Shown here in pieces: positions 13,485 to 25,016 of a DNA stretch of 64,000 bases. The stretch lies in the NCBI GenBank assembly GCA_028751875.1, contig CM054140.1, positions 31,888,893 through 31,952,892 on the forward strand, given 5' to 3'. Both the position numbers and the translations under genes were made by a program. The notes beneath the pieces were generated by a model that ran no database searches, was not told the DNA's origin, and saw only the letters and a list, made by a program, of their open reading frames with translations. The DNA comes from Rapana venosa. Taxonomy: Eukaryota; Mollusca; Gastropoda; Neogastropoda; Muricidae. How positions within the stretch are numbered: the stretch's first letter is position 1; every line of letters begins with the position of its first letter.

Positions 13485-14103
13485 AGCAGGATGGCGAGAA
13501 AGATAGAGAGAGAGAGACAGACAGCCAGACAGACAGAGACAGACAGAAAGACACAGAGAGAGACAGACAGAAAGACAGAGAGACAGACAGAGACACACAG
13601 AGAGAAAGAGCGAAACAGAGACATTCACAGGGAAAGATCTATACACAGAGGAAGCCAGACAGAGAAGTGTAGAAAAAGGGAGGGGGAGACACAGAGAGAA
13701 AGACAGACATAGATACATAGAGAGAGCAAACAGACAAAGAGAAAGACATACAGGGACAGCCATAGAAACGTAGAGGGAAAAGGAAAGACACGGGGAGAGA
13801 GACACCACGAGGATAAAGAGAGAAAGACAGAGGGAAACAGAGAGAAAGACACACAGGAACAGACAGCCAGACAGACAGAGAAGCGTAGAGAAAGAAAGAC
13901 AAAGAAATGCAAAGACAAAGAAAGAAAGACAGACATAGATCACAAAGAGAAAGACAGACACATAGGCAGAGAAAGGCACACAGAGACAACCAGACACAGA
14001 GACAGACTGGCAGACAGACGGACAGACAGACAGACAGGCGAAAGATAGACAGACAGGCGCAGCAGGACAGATAATAATAGATTAGATAGATAGATAGATA
14101 GAT

Positions 14104-14140
<37 letters not shown>

Positions 14141-14390
14141 TGGCAGACAGACAGGCGATATAAAGACATGCGATAGATACATACAGACAGACATAGATAC
14201 AAGAGAGAGAGAGATATAGACAGATAGACAGAGAAAGACTCACAAAGACAGCCATACAGATAGAGAGACAGACAGCCCGAGAGATAGACAGACACTCGGG
14301 CAGGTAGACAGACATATCTACAATACATACGTACAGACAGACAGATAGACAGATAGACTAACAGACAGAGAGACAGACAGACAGGTGATG
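13485..14390. repeat. GACA/GATA-rich block, about 0.9 kb
   Basis: Degenerate GACA and GAGA units on the plus strand enclose a purer GATA segment at about 14080-14145. The block ends in GACA units near 14380. The long Ser/Leu/Cys minus-strand frames are artefacts of TGTC and CTCT repetition. Confidence 0.9.
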
Positions 14391-14475
14391 GACACAGGTC
14401 TGGAGGGCACGTGGATGGGTAACAAGGGGAAGGCAGCTGCTGAAATCACGAATAATCCAAGTGTCCTTCAACATG

Positions 14476-14529
14476 GTCTGTCTGTCTGTCTTCTGTCTTT
14501 CTGTCTTTCTGTCTGTCTGTCTGTCTGTC

Positions 14530-14591
<62 letters not shown>
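14476..14591. repeat. (TGTC)n joined to (GA)n
   Basis: TGTC units (14476-14528) run straight into a nearly pure GA array (14529-14591). Strand composition therefore switches from pyrimidine-rich to purine-rich at a single point. Confidence 0.95.
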
Positions 14592-14594
<3 letters not shown>

Positions 14595-15098
14595 ACACGT
14601 GTGAAACATGTGACTCTTTTTTTTTTTTTTAGTCGGGGGGAAAAATATGTATACATTGTTTTCTTTGTGTGTTTTTATATTGTTTACTTTTGCTTTGTTT
14701 CCTTGCTTGTTTGTTTTTGTTATGTATATTTGACCCTTTTTTTAACCTATTTTTTTGTCATTTATTTTGTTTGGGAGCGTGTTTGGTTTTTTCTTGTTTT
14801 TGTTTGTTTGAGGTATTTGTTTTTGTTTTGGTTTTGTTTTTTTAGAATTAACAAATCACTGGTTTTATATCTTAAATTCCTAAAGAATCCTTGTGGGCTT
14901 TTTCCATGTTTCTGAAAAAATGCAGTGATATACACATATGAGGAAGTTATTTAATTAGAGAGAGAGAGACAGACAGACTGAGAAAGAGACAGAGAGAGAC
15001 GACAAACGACAGAGACAGACAGACAGAGAGACAGAAGACAAACAGACATACCGAGAGACAACAGACAGAGACAAACAGACAGACAGACAGATAGACAA

Positions 15099-15135
<37 letters not shown>

Positions 15136-16489
15136 GATCCATTTATAGGGAAATATATGTGTGTATGTAGGAGAAAGATTAAGATGATGATGTCTAGGGA
15201 GAAAGAGGAGACAGGAGTAAAACAAAATAATGCAATGTAGTCATTTCAGACATCAGAAGAGTGAGAAAAGAAGGGGGGAAAGACAAAACGAAAGAAAGGA
15301 GGAAAGAAGGAAGGACGGAGAAACGAAAGAAGGGAAGATGAAAGAAGAGAAAGAAAAGAGAAAGAAAGAAGAAAAGAAAGAAAGATAAAGAAGAAAAGAA
15401 AGAAAGGCAGACAGATAGAAACAAACAAACAAAAACAAAAGAAGTAAGAAAGAGAGAAGAAAGAAAACAACAGAAAAAAAGACAGACAGAAAGAAAAAAA
15501 GAAATAAAAGAAAGAAAGAAAGAAAAACAAAAGAAAAAAGAAAGAAGAAAGAAAAGAACAGAACAGAAAACAAGAAAAGAAAACTAAAGACAGAAAAACA
15601 AGCAAACACAGAAAAGAAAAACAAAGCCAAGAAAGGAAGGACAGAATCGAAAGAAACATCACACACAAAAATATTCGAAAAACGTCATAAACGAAACGTA
15701 CAACAACACACTCACACAAAACTCCAACACTTTTCACTGGTGTTTCTATGGTAACTGATACCATGACATTTTCTAGGCGAATTCCTGAGCAAAGCACCGT
15801 CCTCCAGTAGCCTACAATCCTGCTGCTGGCTGTTTAAACAGACAAAGCTGCGATTCCTCCACTACCGACACAGAGAGATACATAATATCCACTTCAGCCA
15901 TTCTGCTCCCCAACTCCTCCTCGCTTTCGTCTCTAAGCAGATGACAGACACTGTCTGTAACTGGAGCGGTGTCAGAGACACTGAACATAAAAACGACACC
16001 CGAAGATAACTATCAGAAATGTTTGTTCTAGCCTTCAAGTCAGTTATGATCTTCTTTCCAGCCTTTTTTTAAAAAAAAAAATTATATTATGAAGGCTCTG
16101 TCAATGACTGAAACTTCAAGAGGGAGAAGTGAGGGGGGGGGATGGGATTTATAATAAATATCGATAAGCATCTCACATTGGAGTCGGTTGTTGGGGCCGG
16201 GGGAGGGGGAAGGTGGGGGAGGGGAGTGTTCGGCCAGATGATGGGAATGAGTAGGCGTGTGGTATTACAAACGTGGTATTGTATGACGAAAGATGGGTGG
16301 GTGTGTTTTTTTTCAAAGATAGGGGGAAGGGGGAAGGGACGAAAGAGAATAGAAAAGATGATGGCAGGGGGAGGGGAGGGGGCTATGATGGAGACTGATG
16401 AAGCCCCCACTCAAAAATAGAATCAAGAAACAAAAAGCAACACACAAAACCCCACTAAACAAATTCAAAATAAAAGAAAAACTCCTCTA
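14592..16489. other. Low-complexity non-coding region
   Basis: T/G-rich sequence (14615-14860) is followed by a GACA array (14956-15135) and a GAAA/GAA purine tract (about 15225-15660). More ordinary sequence (15661-16100) and a G-rich segment (16130-16385) come next. No gene is visible. Confidence 0.7.
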
Positions 16490-16700
16490 CAGTTTGAATG
16501 TGGCTGCCTGTATGGCAAGGTACTTGAAAACAGCCATGCAGGAAAACTTCTCAGTCAGTGTGCTATTTCAGTCTCACGGTGATTCCCAGGTGGGATGAGT
16601 GAGTCAGAGTGCACATTCTGGGTGACTCTCAGGGTGTTAAGCTGGAGAACGCCCAACAGGCACCATCAAAGTCATTATTCTTTATCCATCAAGCCTATCT
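16490..16700 (-). repeat. Family G interspersed repeat
   Basis: The segments GGCAAGGTACTTGAAAACA and GGTGATTCCCAGGTGGGATG are shared with 47480-47660. In reverse complement they match 21730-22075 and 56085-56420. Family identity is unknown. Confidence 0.7.
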
Positions 16701-17764
16701 GCAAGACTTTTTTGTTCAACTTATTTCTTTCAGAGATGTAATTATGCATGAGGCAGAAGATCACATGTGCACGTTAAAGATCCCATGATCTTTGTCAGTC
16801 AAGACAAACTGCTGAAACACAGAATATACACTGTAGGCATCAGAAGCATTAGCATCGCATTGGATGATATAGTTGGTTCAGTTCTGTCGCACATATTTCA
16901 TGGCAGAGATGGTGCAGCCAATATGGAATACCCTGCACTGGAGGACACCAAGCCGAAACTGTTAGCTTGTGCATCTCTAGAGACCAACCCCATCCCATCC
17001 CCACACCCCACACCCCAAAAAAGAAAAGCACACGCACAGAAAAAGCTGAGAGAGGTCTCTACGGTCCCTCAAGATTTTCAGATAAAATTTGAACATGAAT
17101 GATACTGGCACCTACCTTCCCCTGTTCCTCTTCTTCCCTTTCCCTCCATTCCTCCCCTCTCTATATTAATCGTAAAAACCATGTAACTCCCCCCCCCCCC
17201 CGCCCCCACCCAACCAAAACATATATACATATATATATATGGATTTTAGTTACACTCCCCAGGTAGGTGTTTTTTTCAGGGGGGTGGGGGTGGGTGGAGG
17301 GGGGTTCTGCTTAGGGGGGCGTAATGATGTAATCCCGAAAGGCTTGAATAGATGAGAGAGCGCTAGATAACATGACATTGATAAGAACAGATTGCTGAAA
17401 GAAAGGGGAACCGAGGTTAAAAGTGAGAAGAAAAACAACAACTAACAGCAAATGGACGACTTGAGAGTCTCCTTCCCCAAGATCACACTTTTCCCTTGGG
17501 AAAATACACAGCCAGGCCGGTCTGTAATGTCTACCTAGGCCACCTGAGGTAGTAAGTCCATCGCAAAAGTAGCCGGTGGTGGGGGGTGGGGTGGGACAGG
17601 GGGGGGGGGGGGGCTGTTTCCCTTCTCTGTCAACACATCAGACCACAAGCGGATCAATTTCAACATTACGGACTGCAGACAGACAGATAGATCTTTTCCT
17701 CAAACATAACTTTTTGCATATATATTTGTATTATTCAAAGTTTGTTTTTATGAAATCCAGACGG
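16701..17764. other. Non-coding, SINE C tail and G/C runs
   Basis: At 16745-16815 (+) the string GTGCACGTTAAAGATCCCAT looks like the tail of SINE C. C- or G-runs lie at about 17190-17202, 17278-17320 and 17576-17613. A short (TA)n is at about 17220-17240. No supported gene. Confidence 0.5.
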
Positions 17765-18020
17765 TCCTAAACTGTCGAAGATCGTGGATTTGAATCTCAG
17801 AGTCGCGACATGATGGATTTCGGACAAAAAGTTTCACAATGTCCCAGGTCAACATATGTGCAAACCTGCCAGTGCCTTACTCCTCTTTGACAATACATAG
17901 CATGCAAGACATCAAAATTAAATGTATGAAAGATCCTATGATTGATGACAGTTTTGGTGGACACCCGAAATACTCAGCATGCACACAAAAGTTTTCTTCT
18001 GAACTAAAATATGCTGTCAA
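17765..18020 (+). repeat. SINE C copy
   Basis: A head remnant with a B-box-like GGATTTGAATCTC is followed by the family body TCCCAGGTCAACATATGTGC, ACCTGCCAGTGCCTTACTC, and a tail with CATGAAAGATCC-type sequence. Shared with 18665, 53481 (-) and 54786. Confidence 0.7.
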
Positions 18021-18664
18021 TGAAGCATCTACAACAAATAAATTCCTTGGTTGGGGTAAGAGATGTAGTGAAATAGTTCTCTCGCAAAAAGATACCTTAG
18101 GAAAAAATATCCTGAACATTAACACTTAACGAAGTCTTCTATGGAGGAAGACATAAAGCAATACTGGCTGTCTATTGACCTAAAGTGAAAGAGGAAGCAT
18201 TTATTAGTCAGAACACACAGTGCACGATGACAGCGTATTTGTGGTACTCTTCCTAGACGGTCCTTTCCATTTCGCATAGAATTGCCAGGTTTTGTCCAAC
18301 TAAGTGGCCAGAAACGGTGGCACATTTCCAGTTTCCTACTCTGATAAATGAACTGTCACATACAATCTTCAGAGCCGTGCGTACCGGCGGCTCTGTCTCA
18401 CACGGCACAGTGCCGGGAATTGAAAGTTATGAAACGCCAGAAGAAATTATAGGTTATAGAACACCCCCTACCACCACCACCACCACCTCACCCCCCACAG
18501 AGTGAAGAAATGCCATAAACATCCGCGTGTTTTGATGACAGAAGTCGACAAAAGTCGTGAGAGCTTTGGGGAAAGAAGGCTTGAAGTGACGGAGGCGTTT
18601 TGCCAAGTCTGACAAGTAATTCAATAGATGGACGCCATAGCCAGACAGAGGAGGCAACATAATT

Positions 18665-18850
18665 CAGGACCAGTACAGGCCTTAAAGCTGCAGGTCGCGG
18701 GTTCGAATCTCGGCTGTTGTCTGATGTATTACAGGGTAGAAAATTTTACCACCTAGCAAGTCAGTTGATATGCAGACTTGCCAGTGCTTTCCTCTCTTTC
18801 GTGTACACATCACAGACATCCCATAGCTCAGTGAACATCTGGATGCTTGT
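18665..18850 (+). repeat. SINE C copy
   Basis: The B-box GGTTCGAATCT is at 18700-18710. The body follows (AGTCAGTTGATATGCAGACT, TGCCAGTGCTTTCCTCTCTT). The tail is diverged. Confidence 0.7.
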
Positions 18851-19849
18851 TGACGATTCTGTACTTAATGTCAGATAGATTGCATGTTGAATTGAAAACA
18901 GACAGCATGCGTTTTAGACTTCATTAAGTGTTTTGAGCTGTGCAGTTGATGAAATATCTGTCCACTGTATGTCTTGGGTATATGGAATATACTGCACCTT
19001 GTGGAATCTCTTTAGGAGAACTGAAAAGTTGAAAGTGATGGTAGTCAAGCCCCTCTCCCATTGGTCTTCTTGCTATCCTGTTCTTTTCTATGCTCTTTTC
19101 AGGACGAGAACAAGTTGACTTTGTACACTTTTCATAATCGAATGCACGTCAGTGTTTTCATCCTTTGCATGAGATATACATGCATAAGCTCTAGATGGCT
19201 TTGATTGAAAATGATAGTCTACCAAAAAATAACTCGGAAAAAAACATATTCTTTAGACCCCTTGAATGGCTGGAAATCGGAGATCAAACTCCACTTGTTT
19301 CCCTATCAGACCCCCATCCCAAAGCTGATGCAGTGATCATTAATTTGGGGTGTGACAATCCGTATTAGGATTCGTCTCCTCACATATTAGCGCCGGTTTA
19401 ATGGAATTCCCTTCCACAACATAACAGCGATATCCAAAGCTAACTAACGCTGTCTGAGGAAATCGGGTTGAAAGCAATAATCCGACTCCAGTTAGCCTGT
19501 CCCATGTTTATGCAATCGCAGAGATTGATGCCCATTCCATAACATTGTGCTTGCACAACACAGAAACTGGCGATAACATTACGCGAAATATGAGGAGATG
19601 ATGAGTGATTGAAGCATAAAGGAATGACGCTACCGTTTAAGGGGATGTTTTTTTTCCATTGTTTGTTGTTTTGTTGTTGTTTTTGGGGGGGAGAGGTTGT
19701 TTGTATGGTTGGGGGTGTTGTTGTTTTGTTGTGGTTTTTATTTTGTTTTGATGGGGTTTGTGTTTTGGTGGGGGTCTTGTTTGTTTTGTTTTGGGAGTGG
19801 GGGGGGGGGGGGTTGGGGTGTCGGTTTTGGGGGGGGGGGGGGGGGGGTT
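18851..19849. other. Non-coding, G/T-rich at the right end
   Basis: No gene is visible. From 19645 to 19849 the plus strand is almost only G and T, with poly-G runs at about 19798-19812 and 19830-19846. The proline/threonine/lysine-rich minus-strand frames there are artefacts. Confidence 0.65.
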
Positions 19850-19960
19850 TCGTTCCTCGGCTAGATCTCCGAGGTTCACCTGTGGTGAGAGTTTTTGAGT
19901 ATGTCACCGTTTTCGCCCACCATTAAGGTAGCCGCATATAACGACTTCGGGGATGCTACG
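19850..19960 (-). repeat. SINE B 3' module, no head
   Basis: Reverse-complement copy of the ~100-bp module: CTAGATCTCCGAGGTTCACC, GTTTTCGCCCACCATTAAGG, GGTAGCCGCATATAACGACT. No SINE B head follows to the right. Confidence 0.8.
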
Positions 19961-20274
19961 GTTTATAAGATATAGCCGGTCCTTTAGCGGCTGATTTCGC
20001 TGATTTACCCGCGATCAGGACAGAACATGGCTGGCTTTCTATGATTAAACATAGACGGAAACAACGTTTTTCTCACCACATTGTCCCTTTTATATCAGCA
20101 TGGCAGGCAGATCAGTTCATGCTCCTTTTATATTAGTGTGGCATACAGATCGTTCCATATTGTTAACGATGGATAGAAACTTGACCACAAATCAGTATAG
20201 TGAATTATGAAACACACAGAAGGGAACCCTGTTTCTCCATAATCTAAACAACATTCTTGCCTGGCAACACAAGA
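19961..20274. other. Non-coding, no gene seen
   Basis: Unique-looking sequence with no supported frame. The phrase CTCCTTTTATATTAGTGTGG at about 20121 loosely repeats sequence near 20088. Confidence 0.5.
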
Positions 20275-20620
20275 GGAAGAACAACAAGAAGAATAACAGG
20301 AACAACAGCAACAACAACAAGAAGGTTGGGAAGAAGAAGAAGAAGAAGAAGAAGAACAACAACAACAACAGAAACAGGAAGAACAAGAAGGAGATAACGA
20401 GGAAGAACAAGAAGAACAATTATGAAGAAAATTAAGAACAAGAACAATAAGAAAGTAAAGATGAGGACGGAGAAGAAGGAGGACAAGGAGGAGAAGAATG
20501 AGGAGGAGGAAGAGGACAAGAAGGAGAAGAAGAAGAACAACAACAACAACAACAAAAATCAAGAAAATCAAGAAGAAGAAAAACAAAGACAAAGACGAAG
20601 ACGAAAAAAAGAAGAAATCA
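20275..20620. repeat. GAA/CAA purine-rich tract
   Basis: AAGAAC, AACAAC and GAAGAA units form a degenerate A/G/C tract with almost no T. Lys/Glu-rich (plus) and Leu/Phe/Val-rich (minus) frames are artefacts. Confidence 0.9.
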
Positions 20621-20681
20621 CACTTTTGTTAAGATAATCTTCGAAATACACACTAAGAATAAAGCAAGAAGAAAAAGTCCT

Positions 20682-20791
20682 CAGCTTACAGCCTACTTAT
20701 AGCATCATGTTTCTCTGTCAAGGCTGTCGTGTGTCCACAGCTTACAGTGTACTTCTAGCGTCATGTTTCTCTGTCAAGGCTGTCGTGTGTA
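20682..20791. repeat. 56-bp tandem duplication
   Basis: Two copies start CAGCTTACAG and contain CATGTTTCTCTGTCAAGGC. They differ at a handful of positions. Confidence 0.85.
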
Positions 20792-20895
20792 GGGAGAAAC
20801 TGCTGCCCTTGCCAAGGACGTGTCAGCTGGACTCCCTCTTTCCGCAGCCATTGCTTTGACCGTTTAAGCCTCCTCTCTGTCACGCTGTCTTTGCC

Positions 20896-20923
20896 AGTCT
20901 GTCTGTATGTCTGTCTGTCTGTC

Positions 20924-20981
<58 letters not shown>

Positions 20982-21123
20982 GATATATATTATATATATA
21001 TATATATATATAATCATATATATCCCTAAGGGCGGGGACTGGATATAAAAAAGCACATGGGTGCTTATTCATTATCCTTGAAATAAAAGAATTTGTCATT
21101 GTCATTGTCTCTCTCCCCCCCCC

Positions 21124-21194
<71 letters not shown>
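20896..21194 (+). repeat. Microsatellites around a LINE-like 3' tail
   Basis: TGTC units and (CT)n (20896-20980) are followed by an AT palindrome-rich stretch (20981-21016). Then comes a retroelement tail (21025-21100): GGGCGGGGACTGGATATAAA, AAGCACATGGGTGCTTATTC, CTTGAAATAAAAGAATTTG. Its last bases, GTCATTGTCATTGTC, pass directly into (CT)n to 21194. Confidence 0.85.
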
Positions 21195-21195
<1 letters not shown>

Positions 21196-21197
<2 letters not shown>

Positions 21198-21557
21198 CTA
21201 GTAGATAGCCTAGTGGTCAGAACATTGCGCTGGCAATCTGACGACCCAGGTTCGATTCCCGTTCAAGGGGATATTTTCCTCTGGAGTTAACACCAGTGCA
21301 GACTCCACTCTCCTTAAAAGTCCTTCGGGTGAGACTATAAACCGAGGCCCCGTTTGCGAACGCATGCAGAACATCTTGCACACACGTTAACTCCTGTTCC
21401 GCTTTTCGGAAGAGTAGGCTGTTGTGTGCCGGTGGGAACGGATGACTAAATGTACAAAACCGCATACACACGGGGGGTTATATGTAAAAAAGCGCGTGAG
21501 TGTTTATTCTATTATCCTCGGTATAAAAGAAAAAATAAATAAATAAAATAAATAAAT
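21196..21557 (+). repeat. SINE B copy with LINE-like tail
   Basis: The head CCTAGTGGTCAGAACATTGC is followed by the B-box GGTTCGATTCC at 21249-21259. The body contains TGGAGTTAACACCAGTGCAG and CCTTCGGGTGAGACTATAAA. After ACAAAACCGCATACACACGG the sequence does not continue into the usual 3' module. It switches to TATGTAAAAAAGCGCGTGAG and TATTATCCTCGGTATAAAAG, the LINE-like tail, and ends in (AAAT)n. Confidence 0.88.
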
Positions 21558-21729
21558 CTCTCTCCCTATGTGCACCTCAGTCTGTTTTTTATTTTGTCTC
21601 TGTATGTCTGTGTGCAGTCAGTTTTGGTACCTCTGTCTTATTCTTTGTCTTTGTCTCTGTTTCTTTGTCTTTATGTCTGTCTGTCTGTTTGTTCGTTCTC
21701 TCAAAAGCTGGTAGACATGTTGTTGTTGT

Positions 21730-22075
21730 TGTTGTTGTTGTTGTGCGTTCCCCAGCTTAACACCCTGGGGGTCACCCGGAATATGCACTCTCATCCACTC
21801 CTCCAGCCAGGAAATGAATCACTGTGAGATTGAAAGTTACACGCTGCATGGGAAGCTTGTATGTATAACTCTTTTCAAGGAAATTGCCACATAGGCAGCC
21901 ATTCTCCGACTTCAGAGGATCGTTTCTTCTCCTTTAAAGGAGAGTGGAAGGCTGCTTACGATAAGAGCTTGTCATGGCTGAGGATAGTCTCAACATATTA
22001 ACGATCTGCAACATGACAACAGTTCAATGTAAGCTTCTGTGCTTAGCTGACATCAATAACGGACAAAGCTACAAA
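21730..22075 (+). repeat. Family G interspersed repeat
   Basis: Matches 56085-56420 in the same orientation: CCCCAGCTTAACACCCTGGG, CCATTCTCCGACTTCAGAGG, GAGCTTGTCATGGCTGAGGA. Stops in all frames; probably a non-autonomous transposon or the end of a longer element. Confidence 0.8.
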
Positions 22076-22078
22076 ACC

Positions 22079-22370
22079 TGGTCCTGGGTCTGGGGTCTAG
22101 ACCTGGGTCTGTACTTGAGCCTGGTTTGGGTTTGGGCCTGGGTCTCATCTGGGTCTATGTTTGGGCCTGGGTCTCATCTGGGTCTGGGCCTGGGTCTCAT
22201 CTGGGTCTATGTTTGGGCCTGGGTCTGGACCTGGGTGTGGATCTGTGCTAAAGCCTGGGTTTGGGCCTGGGTCTGGGTCTAGGCGCTGGGTCTGGGTCTG
22301 TACTTAGGTCTGAGCTTGGGCCTGTGCCTGGGTGTGTGCCTGGGTGTGGGTCAGGGTTTTGCTGGTGGCT
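22079..22370. repeat. Degenerate GGGYCT hexamer array
   Basis: Alternating GGGTCT and GGGCCT units, with interruptions such as ATCT and TATGTTT, fill about 290 bases. The Trp/Val/Gly-rich frame through it is an artefact. Confidence 0.85.
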
Positions 22371-22510
22371 ATGGAGCCTGTAGTCATGGAAACGACCCCC
22401 TTGGCTGACCTACATCAACACTCTGTGTGATGGCTACAAGTACAAAACAGGCCGTGGATGGTGGTGCTTCATTGCTACTTTCCATTAACACAATAGCTTT
22501 TTTTTGTTTT

Positions 22511-22512
<2 letters not shown>

Positions 22513-22570
<58 letters not shown>

Positions 22571-22813
22571 GGTCTGCTATGTACTTTCACAGAGTGTGGT
22601 AGCGGTGAAAGATAATCTCTGATTTATCCCCTAGCATCCAAACATCAGCGCAATGTCGTTTCTATAATGGAACTAAGAGGGACAAAAGAGAATAATGATT
22701 AAGCCGTTCCTTCAACGGCCATCTGAATTGATTTTGTGCCTTTAAGAAAGGTCAAAATTATGAGAAATGTGTCCTGAAAGTGTATCTGCGCGTGTGCGTG
22801 CGTGCATGCGTGC

Positions 22814-22862
<49 letters not shown>

Positions 22863-22930
22863 CGTGCGTGCCTTCCTGCCTGCCTCCTGCCTGCCTGCCT
22901 GCCTTCCTGTCTGCATGCCTGTCTGCGTGC
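22513..22930. repeat. (CT)n and GT/TGCG/TGCC arrays
   Basis: (CT)n lies at 22513-22571. A compound block at 22797-22930 moves from TGCG to (GT)n, back to TGCG, and then to TGCC units. Confidence 0.9.
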
Positions 22931-23154
22931 ATGAGTGCCTGCGTGCGCATGTAAACATGCGAAAATGCAAGCCAAACAAAATGTCAAGACAGCGAATTGA
23001 TAGCACAGTATCTATAAATTCCCGTAGTGACGCAGAAGCTTGTGTAGGTATGTATGTGCACGAATGTAGGTCTTAGATTCAGTGTTCCTAATGAGGTATT
23101 ACAAAGAATCACACATTCAATATACTTGAACCGGCATCTGCCAAAAGACCGTAA

Positions 23155-23458
23155 AAGGTGACGGTAAAGGTGTCCCATAACCTATGTGGTCTAGGGAAGC
23201 GAGGCGTCAGAGACCTCACTTCTCTAGGGGCATGCATATTGAGGGCGGCGCCCATCTCCTCTACCTCTCTGATTTACATTTCCCAGACCCTAAAGAGGGA
23301 GGGTATCCATTTACAGCTGGATGAACCGGGAAGTATTGAAGTACTGAAGCCAAGGCGGGCAAACGGTCATCCAACTGGTAACCAGGCTCCAAGTTGCTTA
23401 ACCTTGGCTGAGGGAAAGCGAGTGCCCCGACCACTGAGCTATCCCGTCTCCAAAAGAC
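23155..23458 (-). repeat. SINE D, tRNA/5S hybrid head
   Basis: On the minus strand the element starts GGGATAGCTCAGTGGTCGGG. The A-box TAGCTCAGTGG (23431-23441) matches the consensus exactly. It is followed by GGTTAAGCAACTTGGAGCCT and GGTTACCAGTTGGATGACCG (23363-23406). These closely follow the 3' half of metazoan 5S rRNA, around its internal control region. The rest is shared with 55165-55442. Confidence 0.8.
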
Positions 23459-23529
23459 AATACAAAGGTCAAAATAAAAACCACCTATTGTTCCAAATTT
23501 AACACGTCTAATTAGGCGTTCAATTAAGG

Positions 23530-23612
23530 AGAGAACAAGCAGCAGCAACAATAGCAGCAGAAACAATAGAAGCAGCAGCAACAACAACAATAGCAGCAGC
23601 AGCAAGTAGTTG
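23530..23612. repeat. CAG/CAA trinucleotide array
   Basis: GCAGCAACAACAATAGCAGC-type units. The minus-strand Leu-rich frame across it is low-complexity. Confidence 0.9.
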
Positions 23613-23984
23613 TAAATACAACACTTCCTGATTAGCCTTCCAATTACGGAGCAAACGTAAAGGAAGCTGAGCACAAAGAAAAAGCCAGTAAAAAGACAAC
23701 TTGGTTGACCAAGACCCCAGAAGGAACCGGATGAAGAGAATTTAACATGTCTGAATTAAGCCAAGGCTGCAGAGCTATGAATTTTTGCTTTTAGGTGTTT
23801 TGAATGGTTCACAGATTTAGAATCGTGTGGGAATACAATACTACTTGTGCATTTGCTGAATTGAGTGCTCTTCCTAGGTCTCAAGTGAGTGTTTTTTATT
23901 CAAATACATAAAATCATTCTCTTCATCCTAGAGTAGTTCTGTACAGGTTTCACAAACACACAGTATTTATCAATGTATATTTTT

Positions 23985-24393
23985 TTCAGTCCTCGACCCC
24001 GAGGTTCCCACAATGGTGAGATTTTGCGTGTGCCACTGTTTCTGCCCTCCATTAAGGTAGCCGCATTCCGACTTCGGGGATGATGTCTAAACACAACACT
24101 GGTGTGCATGCCTTTTTTTATAATATCTGTTGTCCTCTGTTCTTATCGGCACATTGGGCCTACTCTTTGGAAAGGCGGAACGAGTTTTAACACGTGGACA
24201 AGATGTTTTGGGTGCGTTCGCACACATGGACCTCGGTTTATAATCTCACCCGAAAGACTTTCAGGAGAATGGGGTGGGTAGTAATGTTAACTCCAGATGA
24301 AAAATCCCCTCGAACGGGTACCTTTGTGGTGGCTCGATTCGGTGTTGTCAGGTCACAGTGCAACACTCTAACCACTAGGCTACCCCACCCCTA
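23985..24393 (-). repeat. SINE B, full copy with 3' module
   Basis: Reverse-complement copy. The 3' module is at 23990-24085 (CGAGGTTCCCACAATGGTGA, GGTAGCCGCATTCCGACTTC). The body holds GTTAACTCCAGATGAAAAAT. The tRNA-like head is at the right end (CACTCTAACCACTAGGCTAC). Confidence 0.88.
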
Positions 24394-24784
24394 GTCTTTC
24401 TTAATGCCTGTCTCTCCCATCTGCTCCTCTATCAAGTCTATTAAGCGGAATTTCCCTCCGCCCCTCTACCCTCCCCAATCCCCGCCCCCACTGTTTTCAT
24501 TGTCTTTCCCCTCATCTGTGACGAGTATCATCTGTGTTCTTTTATTTTGGTATGGTATCTGGTGGTGTGGAGGCGGTAGCCCAGTGATAGACGTAATAGG
24601 ATGTCAGTTCTGAGTGGTTTGCATAGATTGTGTTGTAGTGTACTGTATTGTATTGCATGCTACTGTCAGTCTTGGCTAATTTCTTTGCATGAAATTCAGC
24701 CTGTTTTTGCTTGGGGGGGGGGGGGGGGATGCGTCGTCATAGGAGTAGCGCCACCCATTCTTTTTTTCTTGTGTGTGTGTGTGT

Positions 24785-25016
24785 GTGTGTGCAAGAGTGA
24801 CTTTTTTCTACTGAATTTTGCCAGAGACGAACTTGTTCATACAACAGAAATGTGCGCTGCACACAGGCCTTCAGTTTCATGTCTCATCCCAAAGACTACA
24901 CCCAGACTACCACTTAAGGTCTTGTGGATAGGGGCACAGCTCAGTTTCAAACCGGGGTTCGAATTCACGACTTCTGGTTGTCTAGATGGACACGAAACCT
25001 CTAGACCACCGATCCA
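24785..25016 (-). repeat. SINE A, minus-strand copy
   Basis: In reverse complement it reads GGATCGGTGGTCTAGAGGTT at the head, GTCTTTGGGATGAGACATG in the central domain and CTCTGGCAAAATTCAGTAGA near the linker. It ends at a short (GT)n at about 24770-24790. Confidence 0.82.

Noticed and set aside
16767..17102. 111-codon frame
   Set aside because: Its first part is a SINE C tail and the rest has no homology.
23360..23410. 5S rRNA gene
   Set aside because: Only the 3' half resembles 5S rRNA and it is embedded in a repeat with a tRNA A-box; the second copy at 55350 has the same truncated arrangement.
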